Of a stretch of 64,000 nt of DNA, positions 1 through 8,491 are shown one piece after another. Source of the DNA: Psychrobacillus insolitus. Its GTDB lineage: Bacteria; Bacillota; Bacilli; Bacillales_A; Planococcaceae. The DNA lies in the NCBI RefSeq assembly GCF_003254155.1, contig NZ_QKZI01000001.1, positions 1 through 64,000 of the forward strand, in the 5' to 3' direction. The notes beneath the pieces were generated by a model that was not told the origin of the DNA, ran no database searches, and worked only from the letters and a program-made list of their open reading frames with translations. Made by a program: the position numbers and the translations under genes. Position 1 is the first letter of the stretch. Each line of letters begins with the position of its first letter.

Positions 1-94
1 GATTAGTTGGAACGCCGTATGAGGTGAAAGTCTCACGTACGGTGTGAAGTGGGGGAAAAGCTGGAGATAACTTCAAAGGCTTACCTATCACTAT
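1..94 (+). mobile_element. Group II intron, 3' end (domains V and VI)
   Basis: The first bases fold as group II domain V: a hairpin at about 13-44 with arms GCCGTATGAG and CTCACGTACGGT around a GTGAAAGT-like loop. Domain VI follows, closed by GAAGT at 46-50 and ACTTC at 70-74. The usual bacterial 3' boundary sequence, ending TTACCTATCACTAT, runs to about 94. The intron-encoded reverse transcriptase/maturase would lie to the left, outside the window. The short domain VI and the boundary resemble class C introns, but the class is an inference. The exact last base could be 93-95. Confidence 0.75.
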
Positions 95-117
95 AATATT
101 CGGATATCGAAATAGTT

Positions 118-156
118 ATGGCTTAGTTCTCACTCAAGGAGAACTAAGCCATTTTG
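118..156 (+). terminator. Hairpin terminator just past the intron
   Basis: A perfect 14-bp stem (118-131 with 139-152) has a 7-nt loop and is followed by TTTTG. It looks like a rho-independent terminator and probably belongs to a transcription unit to the left of the window. Class C group II introns favour terminator neighbourhoods, which would fit, but here the hairpin is on the 3' side of the insertion. Confidence 0.6.
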
Positions 157-283
157 TGCGTCAAAAATAAAGCTAATTGATATGTTAATTTCGATGATAA
201 TTTAGATATAAATATACTGCTAATTCGAATGTTATTTTGAATGTTTGTACCATTGAACTGAACGGGTTAGAGATTTTCTTAGG

Positions 284-452
284 CAGTCTTCTTTGGTAGT
301 TTTTCAAGTCTTGTTTTCTATTACTATTTGAGACTTTTGTTTCCTATCTTCTCTTAGCTGATTTCGTTCCGAGCGGCGACTCCAGTGGGCTCACCGCACG
401 CCCCACGGAAAGCGTCCGCTTGGAACGAAATCAGCGTGGATCAGGATTTTTC
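284..452 (+). repeat. Dispersed MITE-like repeat, copy A (internally deleted)
   Basis: The segment matches, part by part, the repeat at 36680-36998 read in reverse and the one at 61516-61844. It holds a CAGTC..TTTTTCAAGTCTTG stretch, then an inverted-repeat core running from GATTTCGTTCCGAGCGG to CCGCTTGGAACGAAATCAG. Compared with the longest copy, it lacks about 75 bases in the centre (the join reads CCAGTGGGCTCACC). It lies directly downstream of trpG. The remainder of 157-283 is AT-rich DNA in which I see no gene. Confidence 0.65.
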
Positions 453-457
453 TTATA

Positions 458-1030
458 TCATTTAATTACATCTAAAAATCCTTGAATTAGTTGATCTCCT
501 TGTTCTGTTCCAATGGATTCTGGATGAAACTGAAGTCCAAACAACGGATAATCCCGATGCTTAATAGCCATAATTTCATTGTCATCGGTTGCACGAGCAA
601 GTATTTCTAGTTCATCACTCAATGTTTGTTCATCAATCACAAGCGAATGATAACGCATGACGGAAATTGGTTCGTCAAATGGTTGGAACAAAGATGAACC
701 ATTATGAGCAATGGTAGACAATTTACCATGCATAATATTTTTTGCTTGTACGATATCTGCGCCAAATGCAGCCCCTATGGATTGATGTCCTAAACAAATC
801 CCGAGTATTGGATATTTGTCATGAAGTTGACGAATTACTTCAATGGAAATTCCAGCTTCAGAGGGATTTCCAGGCCCTGGAGAAATAATAATTGCCTCGG
901 GATGAATCTCTTCGATTTCTGCAATTGTAACTGCATCATTTCGAATAACTTTGACTTCTTTTCCTAGGGCACTTACTTGTTGGTATAAATTATACGTAAA
1001 GGAATCATAATTATCGATTAATAATATCAT
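458..1030 (-). CDS. trpG: Anthranilate synthase glutamine amidotransferase subunit (TrpG/PabA)
   Basis: Class I glutamine amidotransferase of 190 aa. It releases ammonia from glutamine for the chorismate-using partner TrpE. The triad is visible: nucleophile Cys79 in GICLGHQ, His169 and Glu171 in FHPES; the PGPGNP oxyanion-strand motif is at 51-56. Its ATG overlaps the trpE stop by 4 bp (ATGA), so the two are translationally coupled in the order trpE-trpG. In Bacilli a single such subunit often also serves PabB for folate synthesis; whether it does so here cannot be told. No trpD/C/F/B/A follows before the repeat and intron at the window edge. Confidence 0.93.
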   Translation of the reverse strand: MILLIDNYDSFTYNLYQQVSALGKEVKVIRNDAVTIAEIEEIHPEAIIISPGPGNPSEAGISIEVIRQLHDKYPILGICLGHQSIGAAFGADIVQAKNIMHGKLSTIAHNGSSLFQPFDEPISVMRYHSLVIDEQTLSDELEILARATDDNEIMAIKHRDYPLFGLQFHPESIGTEQGDQLIQGFLDVIK

Positions 1031-2415
1031 CGTTGTACCTCCAAAAGTGCTCTTGCTTTATTTAGCGTTTCTTCGTATTCACTTTTAGGAATCGAATCAT
1101 ATACAATTCCAGCTCCAGCTTGAACATGTGCCTGCTGATCTTTCACAACCATTGTACGTATTGCTAGTGCTAAATCCATATTACCAGTAACAGAAATATA
1201 GCCAACTGCCCCTGCGTAAACTCCACGTCTAGTAGTCTCTAATTGATTAATAATTTGCATTGCACGGATTTTTGGTGCCCCTGAAACGGTTCCAGCAGGT
1301 AAGCAAGCCGTTAACACATCTAAAACATGAGCATCTTTATTCAAACGTCCTGTTACTTCGGATACGATGTGCATGACGAATTTATAGTATTCAATCTTCA
1401 TATATTTTTCTATTTTCACAGAGCCAATTTCTGAAATACGGCCAATATCATTGCGTCCAAGGTCGACAAGCATACGATGTTCTGCAATCTCTTTTGGATC
1501 ATTTAAAAGATCCTTTGCAGTTTGTTCATCTTCTTCAGGTGTTTTTCCTCGAGGCTTTGTTCCAGCAATTGGATTAGTAGTTACTATTCCATTATTTACT
1601 TTTACTAAGCTTTCCGGTGAAGTACCGAGAATTGTATACGTTTCAAAGTCCATATAAAACATATATGGTGATGGATTAGATGTACGTAACCCGCGATACA
1701 AAGTGAAAGGATTCCCTTCAAAAGGTGAAGAGAAGCGTTGTGATAATACTACTTGGAATATATCACCTTTTACAATATGTTCTTTTGCAGTTTCCACCAT
1801 TTGAATGAAGGTTGACTCATCGATCATAGGTTTAAAATCGAGTGTAGCTTCCGTCTCATCTAGATGGGTTGGACCATTTTGTAAATCAGTACAAATCGAG
1901 TCAATTGCGTTGGACATATCTTCCTGTGTACGCCCATTTTTGAATAAATCAATCGCTGCTATTGTTACGGTTTGTTTTAAATGGTCATATATAAGAAATG
2001 TATCATAAAACATTAAGTGGATATCTGGCATTTCTAATGGGTCTTGTAATAGCTCCCCAATTTTCTCACTATAAAAAGCAGTTTCATAGCCAAAATATCC
2101 AATGGCACCACCAAAAAATGAAAAAGGATAGCTTTCTGGATGAATAGGCATCATGGTTTTCAATTTTTCAATAATGGGTTCGGTACCTTTTTCTTGTTCT
2201 CCATCTACATAAGTTAATGAATACCCAGATTGATCCCCGGTTAATTCGGCGATAGGATCTAATGCGATAAATGAGTAACGTCCATTTTCTTGATGTTTAG
2301 CGGAGGACTCAAATAGCATTTTTTTCTTTCCGTTTAATGAACGATAAATGGAGATAGGGGTCATCATATCCCCTTGAATTTCTTTCATTTTGTAACTACT
2401 CATCTCAACTGTCAT
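1027..2415 (-). CDS. trpE: Anthranilate synthase component I
   Basis: TrpE, 462 aa, makes anthranilate from chorismate with ammonia supplied by TrpG, the first committed step of tryptophan synthesis. The N-terminal region carries LFES at about 34-37, the tryptophan feedback-site (LLES) motif, which argues for TrpE rather than PabB. The chorismate-binding domain covers roughly 200-455, with GDIFQVVLSQRF, NPIAGTKPRG, EHRMLVDLGRND and LPAGTVSGAPK. The ATG follows a GGAGAG-type ribosome site. The gene is preceded by a T-box leader, so expression should rise when tRNA-Trp is uncharged. B. subtilis uses TRAP here instead. Confidence 0.95.
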   Translation of the reverse strand: MTVEMSSYKMKEIQGDMMTPISIYRSLNGKKKMLFESSAKHQENGRYSFIALDPIAELTGDQSGYSLTYVDGEQEKGTEPIIEKLKTMMPIHPESYPFSFFGGAIGYFGYETAFYSEKIGELLQDPLEMPDIHLMFYDTFLIYDHLKQTVTIAAIDLFKNGRTQEDMSNAIDSICTDLQNGPTHLDETEATLDFKPMIDESTFIQMVETAKEHIVKGDIFQVVLSQRFSSPFEGNPFTLYRGLRTSNPSPYMFYMDFETYTILGTSPESLVKVNNGIVTTNPIAGTKPRGKTPEEDEQTAKDLLNDPKEIAEHRMLVDLGRNDIGRISEIGSVKIEKYMKIEYYKFVMHIVSEVTGRLNKDAHVLDVLTACLPAGTVSGAPKIRAMQIINQLETTRRGVYAGAVGYISVTGNMDLALAIRTMVVKDQQAHVQAGAGIVYDSIPKSEYEETLNKARALLEVQR

Positions 2416-2439
2416 AGCTCTGCTCTCCTTTTCTCAACT

Positions 2440-2735
2440 GAACACAAAAAGGCCCTTCGTCTTAAAGGACGGAGAGCCGTGGTGCCACCTTTTTTTGATT
2501 ACTATTGTAATCCTCTTAATCGCAAAATTATGTCTTTCTATGCAAATCTTTATGCAGAAAATAACATTGCAAGTCTTGTAACGTAGACGGACGCCAAAGC
2601 CTACTGAAATTTTCAGCCTTGGAGCTCAGAAGTCCATTCACTATATGTCAGCTACTGACTTGCACCAACCGTCAGCTCTCTATAGCATTCCATAAAGCTA
2701 CTATTCTTCTTCATCGCTTGTTATAGTCCATTGTA
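2440..2735 (-). promoter_or_regulatory. T-box riboswitch, tryptophan, upstream of trpE
   Basis: On the minus strand the leader has the AGAGAGCTGACGGTTGGTGCAAG stem I opening, a plausible UGG (Trp) specifier after GUGAA at 2634-2636, and the T-box sequence AGGTGGCACCACGG at 2477-2491. It ends in a terminator with arms GGCTCTCCGTC and ACGAAGGGCC plus a U run at about 2446-2480. The specifier, the T-box and the trpE gene directly downstream agree. Folding of the antiterminator is inferred. Confidence 0.85.
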
Positions 2736-2797
2736 TTATAAATAATTAAAAAATTCAATTTTTTGTTTTAAATCAATTACGCCTCTGCTGATTAAAG

Positions 2798-4054
2798 TTA
2801 TATTGATTTAGCAGCACTCATACCAGCTACTTTTCCAGTAACAAGTGCGGAAGTAATATTATATCCACCCGTATAGCCGTGGATGTCTAATATTTCGCCA
2901 CAGAAATACAATCCTGCTTTTTGTTTCGAGGCCATTGTTTTTGGTTCAATTTCTTTAATAGACACACCACCACCTGTTACAAAGGCTTTTTCAAGTGGCT
3001 GCGTTCCATGTACGTTCACTATAAACTGCTTTAGTAAATGAGCGAGGGCTCTAATCTTTTCATGAGATAAATTTTGTCCATCTTCACTTTCTTGGATGTC
3101 TGCTTTTGGCAATAAAAACAAAAGCCATCTTTCAGGAACAATACCTTTCCATACGTTTTTCACTGCTTTTTTTGGTTCTTCTTTAATAGAAGAAAGAAGT
3201 TTTTGGAATGTTTCCTCCTGGTTTAGGTTAGGCAAACTATCTATGCGAATTTGTACAAGTTGTCCACCATTTTTCTTCTGTTCTTTCACAACGAACTGGC
3301 TACAACGTAGGATAGCAGGACCACTTAATCCAAAATGGGTAAAGAGCATGTCCATTTGATGCGTAATAATGGGTTTTCCTTTTTTATTTAACACGGAAAC
3401 TCCTGCGTCACGAAGAGCAAGTCCTTGAAGTTCTTTTGATTTGATGAAATTTTCATTTGAAAGTAAAGGAACCTCTGTAGGATATAGGTCAGTCACTGTG
3501 TGCCCAGCTTTTTGGGCCCAGGGATAACCATCACCTGTAGATCCAGTTTGAGGAACTGCTTTTCCACCAACTGCGACAACGACTGCGCCTGCAGTAATCT
3601 CTTCTCCAGTAGCAAGTTGAATGCCGATCACTTTTTCATCATTCATCAATAACTTGGCAACCGGAGAGTTTAGTTTGATCTCTACATGGAGCCTTTTTAA
3701 TTCATCTAGTAAAGCATTTACTACATCCGCTGCTTTATTGGAAACTGGGAACATTCGTCCGTGGTCTTCTTCTTTTAAAGGAACACCAAGATTCTCAAAA
3801 AATGTTATGATATCTTCGTTATTAAAAACAGCAAATGGACTAAATAAAAATCGACCATTCCCAGGTATATTTTTAACGATTTCTTCTTGTGGGAGTCGAT
3901 TTGTAACGTTACAACGTCCTCCACCTGATATAGCTAGCTTTTTTCCAAGTTTCGTTCCTTTTTCAATTAATACTACTTTTTTATTCTCTGCTCCAGCAGC
4001 AGCTGCGGCCATTAGTCCTGAGGGACCCCCGCCTACTATAATTACGTCATACAT
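2798..4054 (-). CDS. ytfP: HI0933-family FAD/NAD(P)-binding oxidoreductase (YtfP)
   Basis: A 418-aa flavoprotein of the HI0933/BaiN family (B. subtilis YtfP). The N-terminus has the dinucleotide-binding GGGPSG at 8-13 and the family signature [10 protein letters not shown] near 43-52. The C-terminus has the second nucleotide motif TGGGV and the family's GYTGGYNI. Members include a flavin-dependent bile-acid reductase, but the substrate of the Bacillus protein is not established. It is transcribed away from murJ, as in the B. subtilis neighbourhood. The ATG at 4054 starts directly with the conserved [10 protein letters not shown], so the start is secure. Confidence 0.9.
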   Translation of the reverse strand: MYDVIIVGGGPSGLMAAAAAGAENKKVVLIEKGTKLGKKLAISGGGRCNVTNRLPQEEIVKNIPGNGRFLFSPFAVFNNEDIITFFENLGVPLKEEDHGRMFPVSNKAADVVNALLDELKRLHVEIKLNSPVAKLLMNDEKVIGIQLATGEEITAGAVVVAVGGKAVPQTGSTGDGYPWAQKAGHTVTDLYPTEVPLLSNENFIKSKELQGLALRDAGVSVLNKKGKPIITHQMDMLFTHFGLSGPAILRCSQFVVKEQKKNGGQLVQIRIDSLPNLNQEETFQKLLSSIKEEPKKAVKNVWKGIVPERWLLFLLPKADIQESEDGQNLSHEKIRALAHLLKQFIVNVHGTQPLEKAFVTGGGVSIKEIEPKTMASKQKAGLYFCGEILDIHGYTGGYNITSALVTGKVAGMSAAKSI

Positions 4055-4158
4055 AATAAATCCACACTTTCACTTTTTTCTTTATTATACATCATTGTGG
4101 TTTTGTTTAGACAGATGTAAACTATAAGATAGACATTTTAGAAGGTTGGGCGGGCTTT

Positions 4159-5775
4159 ATGGCATCGAATTTATTAAAAGGGACTATGATTTTAACGATT
4201 GGTCTTTTATTATCCAGAGTATTAGGTATTCTCTATATCATTCCTTTTTATCAACTCATTGGAAAGGAGTATATTGGTCTTTATCAATATGCATATGTTC
4301 CATATTCCATCATGCTTGCAATTGCAGTATCAGGAGTACCGGTTGCAGTTTCGAAGTTTGTCGCGAAGCATAACGCGCTTGGTGATTATGCGACAGGTAG
4401 AAAACTGATGAAATCAAGCATAGTGCTCATGTCAGCAACGGGTATTTTGGGCTTTCTAGTGTTATTTTTCTTGGCAGAACCGATAGCTCATTTGGTTATT
4501 GCAGATACAGATGCACTGATTAAGGTGCAAGATGTAGAAAAAGTAATTAAATATGTAAGTTTTGCGGTCATTGTAGTGCCGGTAATGAGCTTAATCAGAG
4601 GATTTTTCCAAGGTTACCAGCATATGACACCTACTGCAGTATCACAGCTATTTGAACAAATTGTACGCGTATTATTTGTAGTTGCTGGTGCATTTTTGGT
4701 GATGAACGTGTTTAAAGGTTCAGAGAAAACAGCAGTTTCCTTTGCCGTTTTTGCAGCATTTTTAGGAGCTATTGCAAGTCTTTTTGTGTTGTACTGGTAT
4801 TGGAAAAAGTTGAATCCTGAATTTAGTGCTTTACTAGATGATAGTGGAAAAATGACTTCAGAGGTTTCTTTAAAAAATATTTATAAAGAAATTTTGATAT
4901 ATACAGTACCATTTGCTTTAGTAGGTGTGATTAATCCACTTTTTCAGTTTATCGATATGATTACATTTAATCGTGCAATGGATATGATCGGAGTATCCGG
5001 TACTTTATCGGATGAATATTTAGGGATGTTAAATCTTACGACGCATAAGCTTGTGATGATTCCAGTAATGTTAGCGACTGGTTTTTCGATGGCATTAGTT
5101 CCTTATATTACAAGTTATTACGCAAAAAATGATTTTGTGCAAGTGAGAAAGTCGCTCGATCAAGCATTCCAAATATTATTGTTTTTAACAATACCTGCAG
5201 CACTTGGAATAGCAGTATTATCAAACGAATTTTATCTTGTCTTTTACGAACAAAGTGATGTAGGAGCAACGGTGTTAGCACATTATGCGCCTGTTGCAAT
5301 ATTATTTGCACTTTACCCTGTAACGACTTCTATTTTGCAAGGGATAGATCGGCAAAAGATCATTATCCTTAACTTATTAATAGGGATTTTGACGAAACTT
5401 GTTTTAAATACTCCTTTTATCAAAGTATTTGAAACGGATGGAGCTATTTTAGCTACAGCATGTGGATATATGATTGCGATCGTATTAAATATGTTCGCTA
5501 TTCGAAAATCGTTGCACTACAAGTCATCGATGGTATACAGACGGATTTTTCTTATTTTCGTTATTAATATAATCATGATTGCATTAGTTTTCATCTTAAA
5601 ATGGGGGATTGAACAAGTATTTACGATTGATGGAAAAATAGAAGCTTTGCTTGTCATTTTGATATGTGCTTCAATCGGAGGAGCTTTTTATGGTTACACT
5701 ACATTAAAACTTGGTTTGGCTCAGAAACTTTTAGGTGATAAAATTACTCGCTTTACGAAAAAATTTGGTTTTTAG
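4159..5775 (+). CDS. murJ: Lipid II flippase MurJ (YtgP)
   Basis: A 538-aa polytopic MOP-superfamily membrane protein with about 14 hydrophobic segments. It matches B. subtilis YtgP/MurJ, which flips lipid II across the membrane for peptidoglycan synthesis. The N-terminus (LLKGTMILTIGLLLSRVLG) and the PFYQLIG loop are typical of the YtgP branch. It leads straight into the pseudouridine synthase gene 9 bp downstream, as in B. subtilis. The ribosome site before the ATG is weak (AAGGTTGGGCGGG). Confidence 0.9.
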   Translation: MASNLLKGTMILTIGLLLSRVLGILYIIPFYQLIGKEYIGLYQYAYVPYSIMLAIAVSGVPVAVSKFVAKHNALGDYATGRKLMKSSIVLMSATGILGFLVLFFLAEPIAHLVIADTDALIKVQDVEKVIKYVSFAVIVVPVMSLIRGFFQGYQHMTPTAVSQLFEQIVRVLFVVAGAFLVMNVFKGSEKTAVSFAVFAAFLGAIASLFVLYWYWKKLNPEFSALLDDSGKMTSEVSLKNIYKEILIYTVPFALVGVINPLFQFIDMITFNRAMDMIGVSGTLSDEYLGMLNLTTHKLVMIPVMLATGFSMALVPYITSYYAKNDFVQVRKSLDQAFQILLFLTIPAALGIAVLSNEFYLVFYEQSDVGATVLAHYAPVAILFALYPVTTSILQGIDRQKIIILNLLIGILTKLVLNTPFIKVFETDGAILATACGYMIAIVLNMFAIRKSLHYKSSMVYRRIFLIFVINIIMIALVFILKWGIEQVFTIDGKIEALLVILICASIGGAFYGYTTLKLGLAQKLLGDKITRFTKKFGF

Positions 5776-5784
5776 GAGAAAAAC

Positions 5785-6507
5785 ATGCGATTAGATAAAT
5801 TTCTAGCTCATATGGGTTTTGGAACAAGAAAAGAAGTAAAAATATTAGTCAAATCAAAAGCAATACAAATAAATGAGGTTGTCGTAAAAGATAGCTCTAT
5901 GCACGTGAATGAGCTTTCTGATCAAGTATCTGTATATGGAGAAGTTGTTGAGTATAGGGAATTCATTTATTTAATGATGAATAAGCCGGCTGGGGTAGTG
6001 TCTGCGACGGAAGATTCAAGAGATCAAACCGTCATCGATTTATTGGATGAGGATGTTCGTCATTTTGCACCGTACCCAGTAGGAAGATTGGATAAAGATA
6101 CGGTAGGACTACTTGTATTAACGAATGACGGCGCATTAACACATCGCTTACTTTCTCCAAATAAAGATGTGCCAAAAGTCTATTATGCAAAGATTGAGGG
6201 AATCGTAACAGAATCAGATATTCAATTATTTAAAGAAGGTGTCACACTGGATGATGGATATCATACAAAGCCAGGTTTACTTTCAATACTAAGCAGTGGA
6301 CCTGTTTCTGAAATTGAATTATCGATTACGGAAGGGAAGTTTCATCAAGTTAAAAGGATGTTTGAAGCTGTTGAGAAAAAAGTCATTTACTTGAAGAGGT
6401 TGTCTATGGGAGCATTGATGCTAGATGAGTCCATTCAAGAAGGGGATTATAGAGAGTTAACTGAAGTAGAATTCATGCAATTACAGCAAAAGAATGACCT
6501 CGCATAA
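5785..6507 (+). CDS. RsuA-family 16S rRNA pseudouridine synthase (YtzG-like)
   Basis: A 240-aa RNA pseudouridine synthase. An S4 RNA-binding domain (about 1-58, MRLDKFLAHMGFGTR) is followed by the RsuA/RluB/E/F catalytic domain; the catalytic Asp is D103 in GRLDKDTVGLL. It lies 9 bp after murJ with a GGAGAA ribosome site and is probably cotranscribed. The usual RsuA target is U516 (E. coli numbering) of 16S rRNA. Assignment to RsuA rather than RluB/F rests on length and gene context (ytzG next to ytgP in B. subtilis). Confidence 0.88.
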   Translation: MRLDKFLAHMGFGTRKEVKILVKSKAIQINEVVVKDSSMHVNELSDQVSVYGEVVEYREFIYLMMNKPAGVVSATEDSRDQTVIDLLDEDVRHFAPYPVGRLDKDTVGLLVLTNDGALTHRLLSPNKDVPKVYYAKIEGIVTESDIQLFKEGVTLDDGYHTKPGLLSILSSGPVSEIELSITEGKFHQVKRMFEAVEKKVIYLKRLSMGALMLDESIQEGDYRELTEVEFMQLQQKNDLA

Positions 6508-6525
6508 GCGGGGTCATTCTTTTCA
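6495..6525 (+). terminator. Terminator after the pseudouridine synthase gene
   Basis: The hairpin AATGACCTCGC/GCGGGGTCATT spans the stop codon and is followed by CTTTTC. It ends the murJ operon and faces convergent ytzE. Confidence 0.6.
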
Positions 6526-6537
6526 TATTGAATAAAT

Positions 6538-6759
6538 CTAAGATGTCATTCTAACTCTTTTGCTCGTCGTAGTCCATTTGCCTCTCGTTGGGCTAATGAC
6601 TAGGTCATTAAAAGCAAGAACATTCAAATCTCGTTGAATCGTGCGAGGAGTGATGCCAAATTCTTCAACTAAATCTTGTGTTGTAACAGTTCCGTTATCT
6701 CGGATGAACATATACACGTCTTTAATTCGATTAAGCATCCGATCAGTAGTAGGTTTCAT
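6538..6759 (-). CDS. ytzE: Small DeoR-type HTH protein YtzE
   Basis: A 73-aa protein consisting only of a DeoR-like winged helix-turn-helix (recognition part GITPRTIQRDLNVL), with no effector domain. It matches B. subtilis YtzE. I place the start at the internal ATG (6759): AAGGAG lies 9 bases before it, and homologues begin MKP.T.RML. The longer frame to 6780 has no ribosome site. The regulated genes are unknown. Confidence 0.85.
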   Translation of the reverse strand: MKPTTDRMLNRIKDVYMFIRDNGTVTTQDLVEEFGITPRTIQRDLNVLAFNDLVISPTRGKWTTTSKRVRMTS

Positions 6760-6957
6760 AAGTAACCACTCCTTCATCATTTCTCGTGACTAGACCAGCG
6801 GACGATATGGGTGAAAAGCAACTAAGTAATTGCAATTTGCAGCCCCTTTACTAAAATGGTGGTCAGAAGTAATTATCTGACACTTTCATTATAAAAGACT
6901 TTCTAGGAAATTTCTATAAGAAATCAGTTAATTTACAAATTCTTCATATATGCTCTT

Positions 6958-7026
6958 ACTATAAGTTTGTCCAAAGCGAACTGGCAACGTCCATTTAGAA
7001 AAAGGGCGCTTTAGCTGTTTTCTTAT
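6958..7026 (+). repeat. Dispersed hairpin repeat, copy 1
   Basis: About 70 bases align with 42006-42072: TAAGTT..GTCCAAAG.GA, CAACGTCCAT, AAAA.GG.C.CTTTAGC, GTTTTCTTAT. The inner arms AAAGCG and CGCTTT pair here, while the other copy has AAAGTG and CACTTT, so the stem is kept by compensating changes. It fills much of the 325-base gap between ytzE and pepV. The rest of that gap is AT-rich promoter-like DNA in front of pepV. Confidence 0.6.
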
Positions 7027-7084
7027 GTTTTGTAAGAAAAAAAGTGTAAAATAATAATATAAGTATTGTTGGGGGGAAATGGAT

Positions 7085-8491
7085 ATGAATTGGTTAGAAT
7101 TAGCAGAACAAAAAAGAACTGAAATTGTGGCAGACTTGCAAAAATTGATTCAAATTCCTAGTGTGCTGGATGAAAAAGCTGTAACAGCAGAAATGCCTTT
7201 TGGACCAAAACCATTAGAAGCTTTGAATTTCATGTTAAACGAAGGACAAAAAGCTGGATTTCTAACGAAGAACATTGATAATATGGCTGGTCATATTGAA
7301 ATGGGCGAAGGGGACGAAACACTCGGGATTTTATGTCATGTAGATGTTGTTCCAGAAGGAAATGGTTGGACGTATCCTCCTTTTGAAGGAATAGAAGCAG
7401 ATGGTAAAGTGTATGGTCGAGGAGCAATCGATGATAAAGGGCCAACAATTGCAGCCTGGATGGCCATGAAACTAGTGAAAGAATCAGGAATTGAGTTAAA
7501 TAAAAAAGTGCGCATGATTATCGGTACAGATGAAGAAAGTGGATTTCGCTGTGTAACTCGTTACTTTGAAAAAGAAGCAATGCCTGAAATAGGATTTGCA
7601 CCAGATGCAGATTTTCCGATTATTAATGCAGAAAAAGGGATTGCTAGTTTAATATTTACTCAAACAGGATCAACTGATACGGAAACTATCCAATTTTTCC
7701 AATCAGGTAAACGTACAAATATGGTACCAGAAGAAGCATTTGCCCTTATTTTTGGTGGACTTCATTCGATCAAGCAAAAGTTTAATGCATTTTCAAATGA
7801 ACATGGCTTTACTGGGGAAGTTACACAAGAAGGCCCCATGGTAAAAATTTTAACTCACGGAAAATCAGCACACGCGATGGAACCAAATGATGGTGTAAAT
7901 GCGGCCATATTACTTGCGAAGTTCTTACAAACGGTTCCCCTAACGGCTCATTCCAAAGCGTTTGTACATTTCCTAGTCCAAAGTTTTGGAGAAGATAGTA
8001 GAGGGCATGCACTAGCTCTTCAGTTTACAGATGAAGTTTCTGGAGATACTACATTAAATCCGGGTGTTATTCACTATGCACCAGCGCAAGGATCTTGTAC
8101 ACAAGTTAGTATGCGTTACTCTGTTACATATCCTTTTGAAGAGAAACTTGCTGCTTGCAGAGAGATTCTAAAAGAAACAGGAATTACACTTGACCTTGGT
8201 ACTAATTCTCAGCCACATTATGTCGATAAAGAAGATGAACTGATTAAAACATTGCAAAAAGTGTATGAAAGACAAACTGGTGAAGAAGCAAAACTCCTGT
8301 CAATTGGTGGAGGAACTTATGCAAGAGTACTTAAAAAAGGGGTTGCATTTGGCATGCTATTCCCGGGAAGAAAAGATTTAGCACATCAAGTAGATGAATA
8401 TGTAGATATTGATGACCTTGTTAAAGCAACAGCAATTTATGCAGATGCAATTGTTGAATTGGCAACAAAATTAACTAGAGAGGGTGTATGA
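7085..8491 (+). CDS. pepV: Dipeptidase PepV (M20 metallopeptidase, YtjP)
   Basis: A 468-aa M20A-family dinuclear zinc dipeptidase, resembling B. subtilis YtjP and lactobacillar PepV. It cleaves dipeptides in the cytosol. Metal ligands sit in HVDVVPEG (about 85-92) and GRGAIDDKGP (about 111-120); the general base is in TDEESG, and a further ligand region is DADFP. I prefer the second ATG (7085), 8 bases after GGGGGGAA; the first ATG (7079) touches the ribosome site. The stop overlaps the dat start by 4 bp. Confidence 0.92.
   Translation: MNWLELAEQKRTEIVADLQKLIQIPSVLDEKAVTAEMPFGPKPLEALNFMLNEGQKAGFLTKNIDNMAGHIEMGEGDETLGILCHVDVVPEGNGWTYPPFEGIEADGKVYGRGAIDDKGPTIAAWMAMKLVKESGIELNKKVRMIIGTDEESGFRCVTRYFEKEAMPEIGFAPDADFPIINAEKGIASLIFTQTGSTDTETIQFFQSGKRTNMVPEEAFALIFGGLHSIKQKFNAFSNEHGFTGEVTQEGPMVKILTHGKSAHAMEPNDGVNAAILLAKFLQTVPLTAHSKAFVHFLVQSFGEDSRGHALALQFTDEVSGDTTLNPGVIHYAPAQGSCTQVSMRYSVTYPFEEKLAACREILKETGITLDLGTNSQPHYVDKEDELIKTLQKVYERQTGEEAKLLSIGGGTYARVLKKGVAFGMLFPGRKDLAHQVDEYVDIDDLVKATAIYADAIVELATKLTREGV

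Noticed and set aside
2374-2586. Plus-strand frame of 70 aa over the trp T-box leader
   Set aside because: The sequence is explained by the T-box and terminator on the minus strand.
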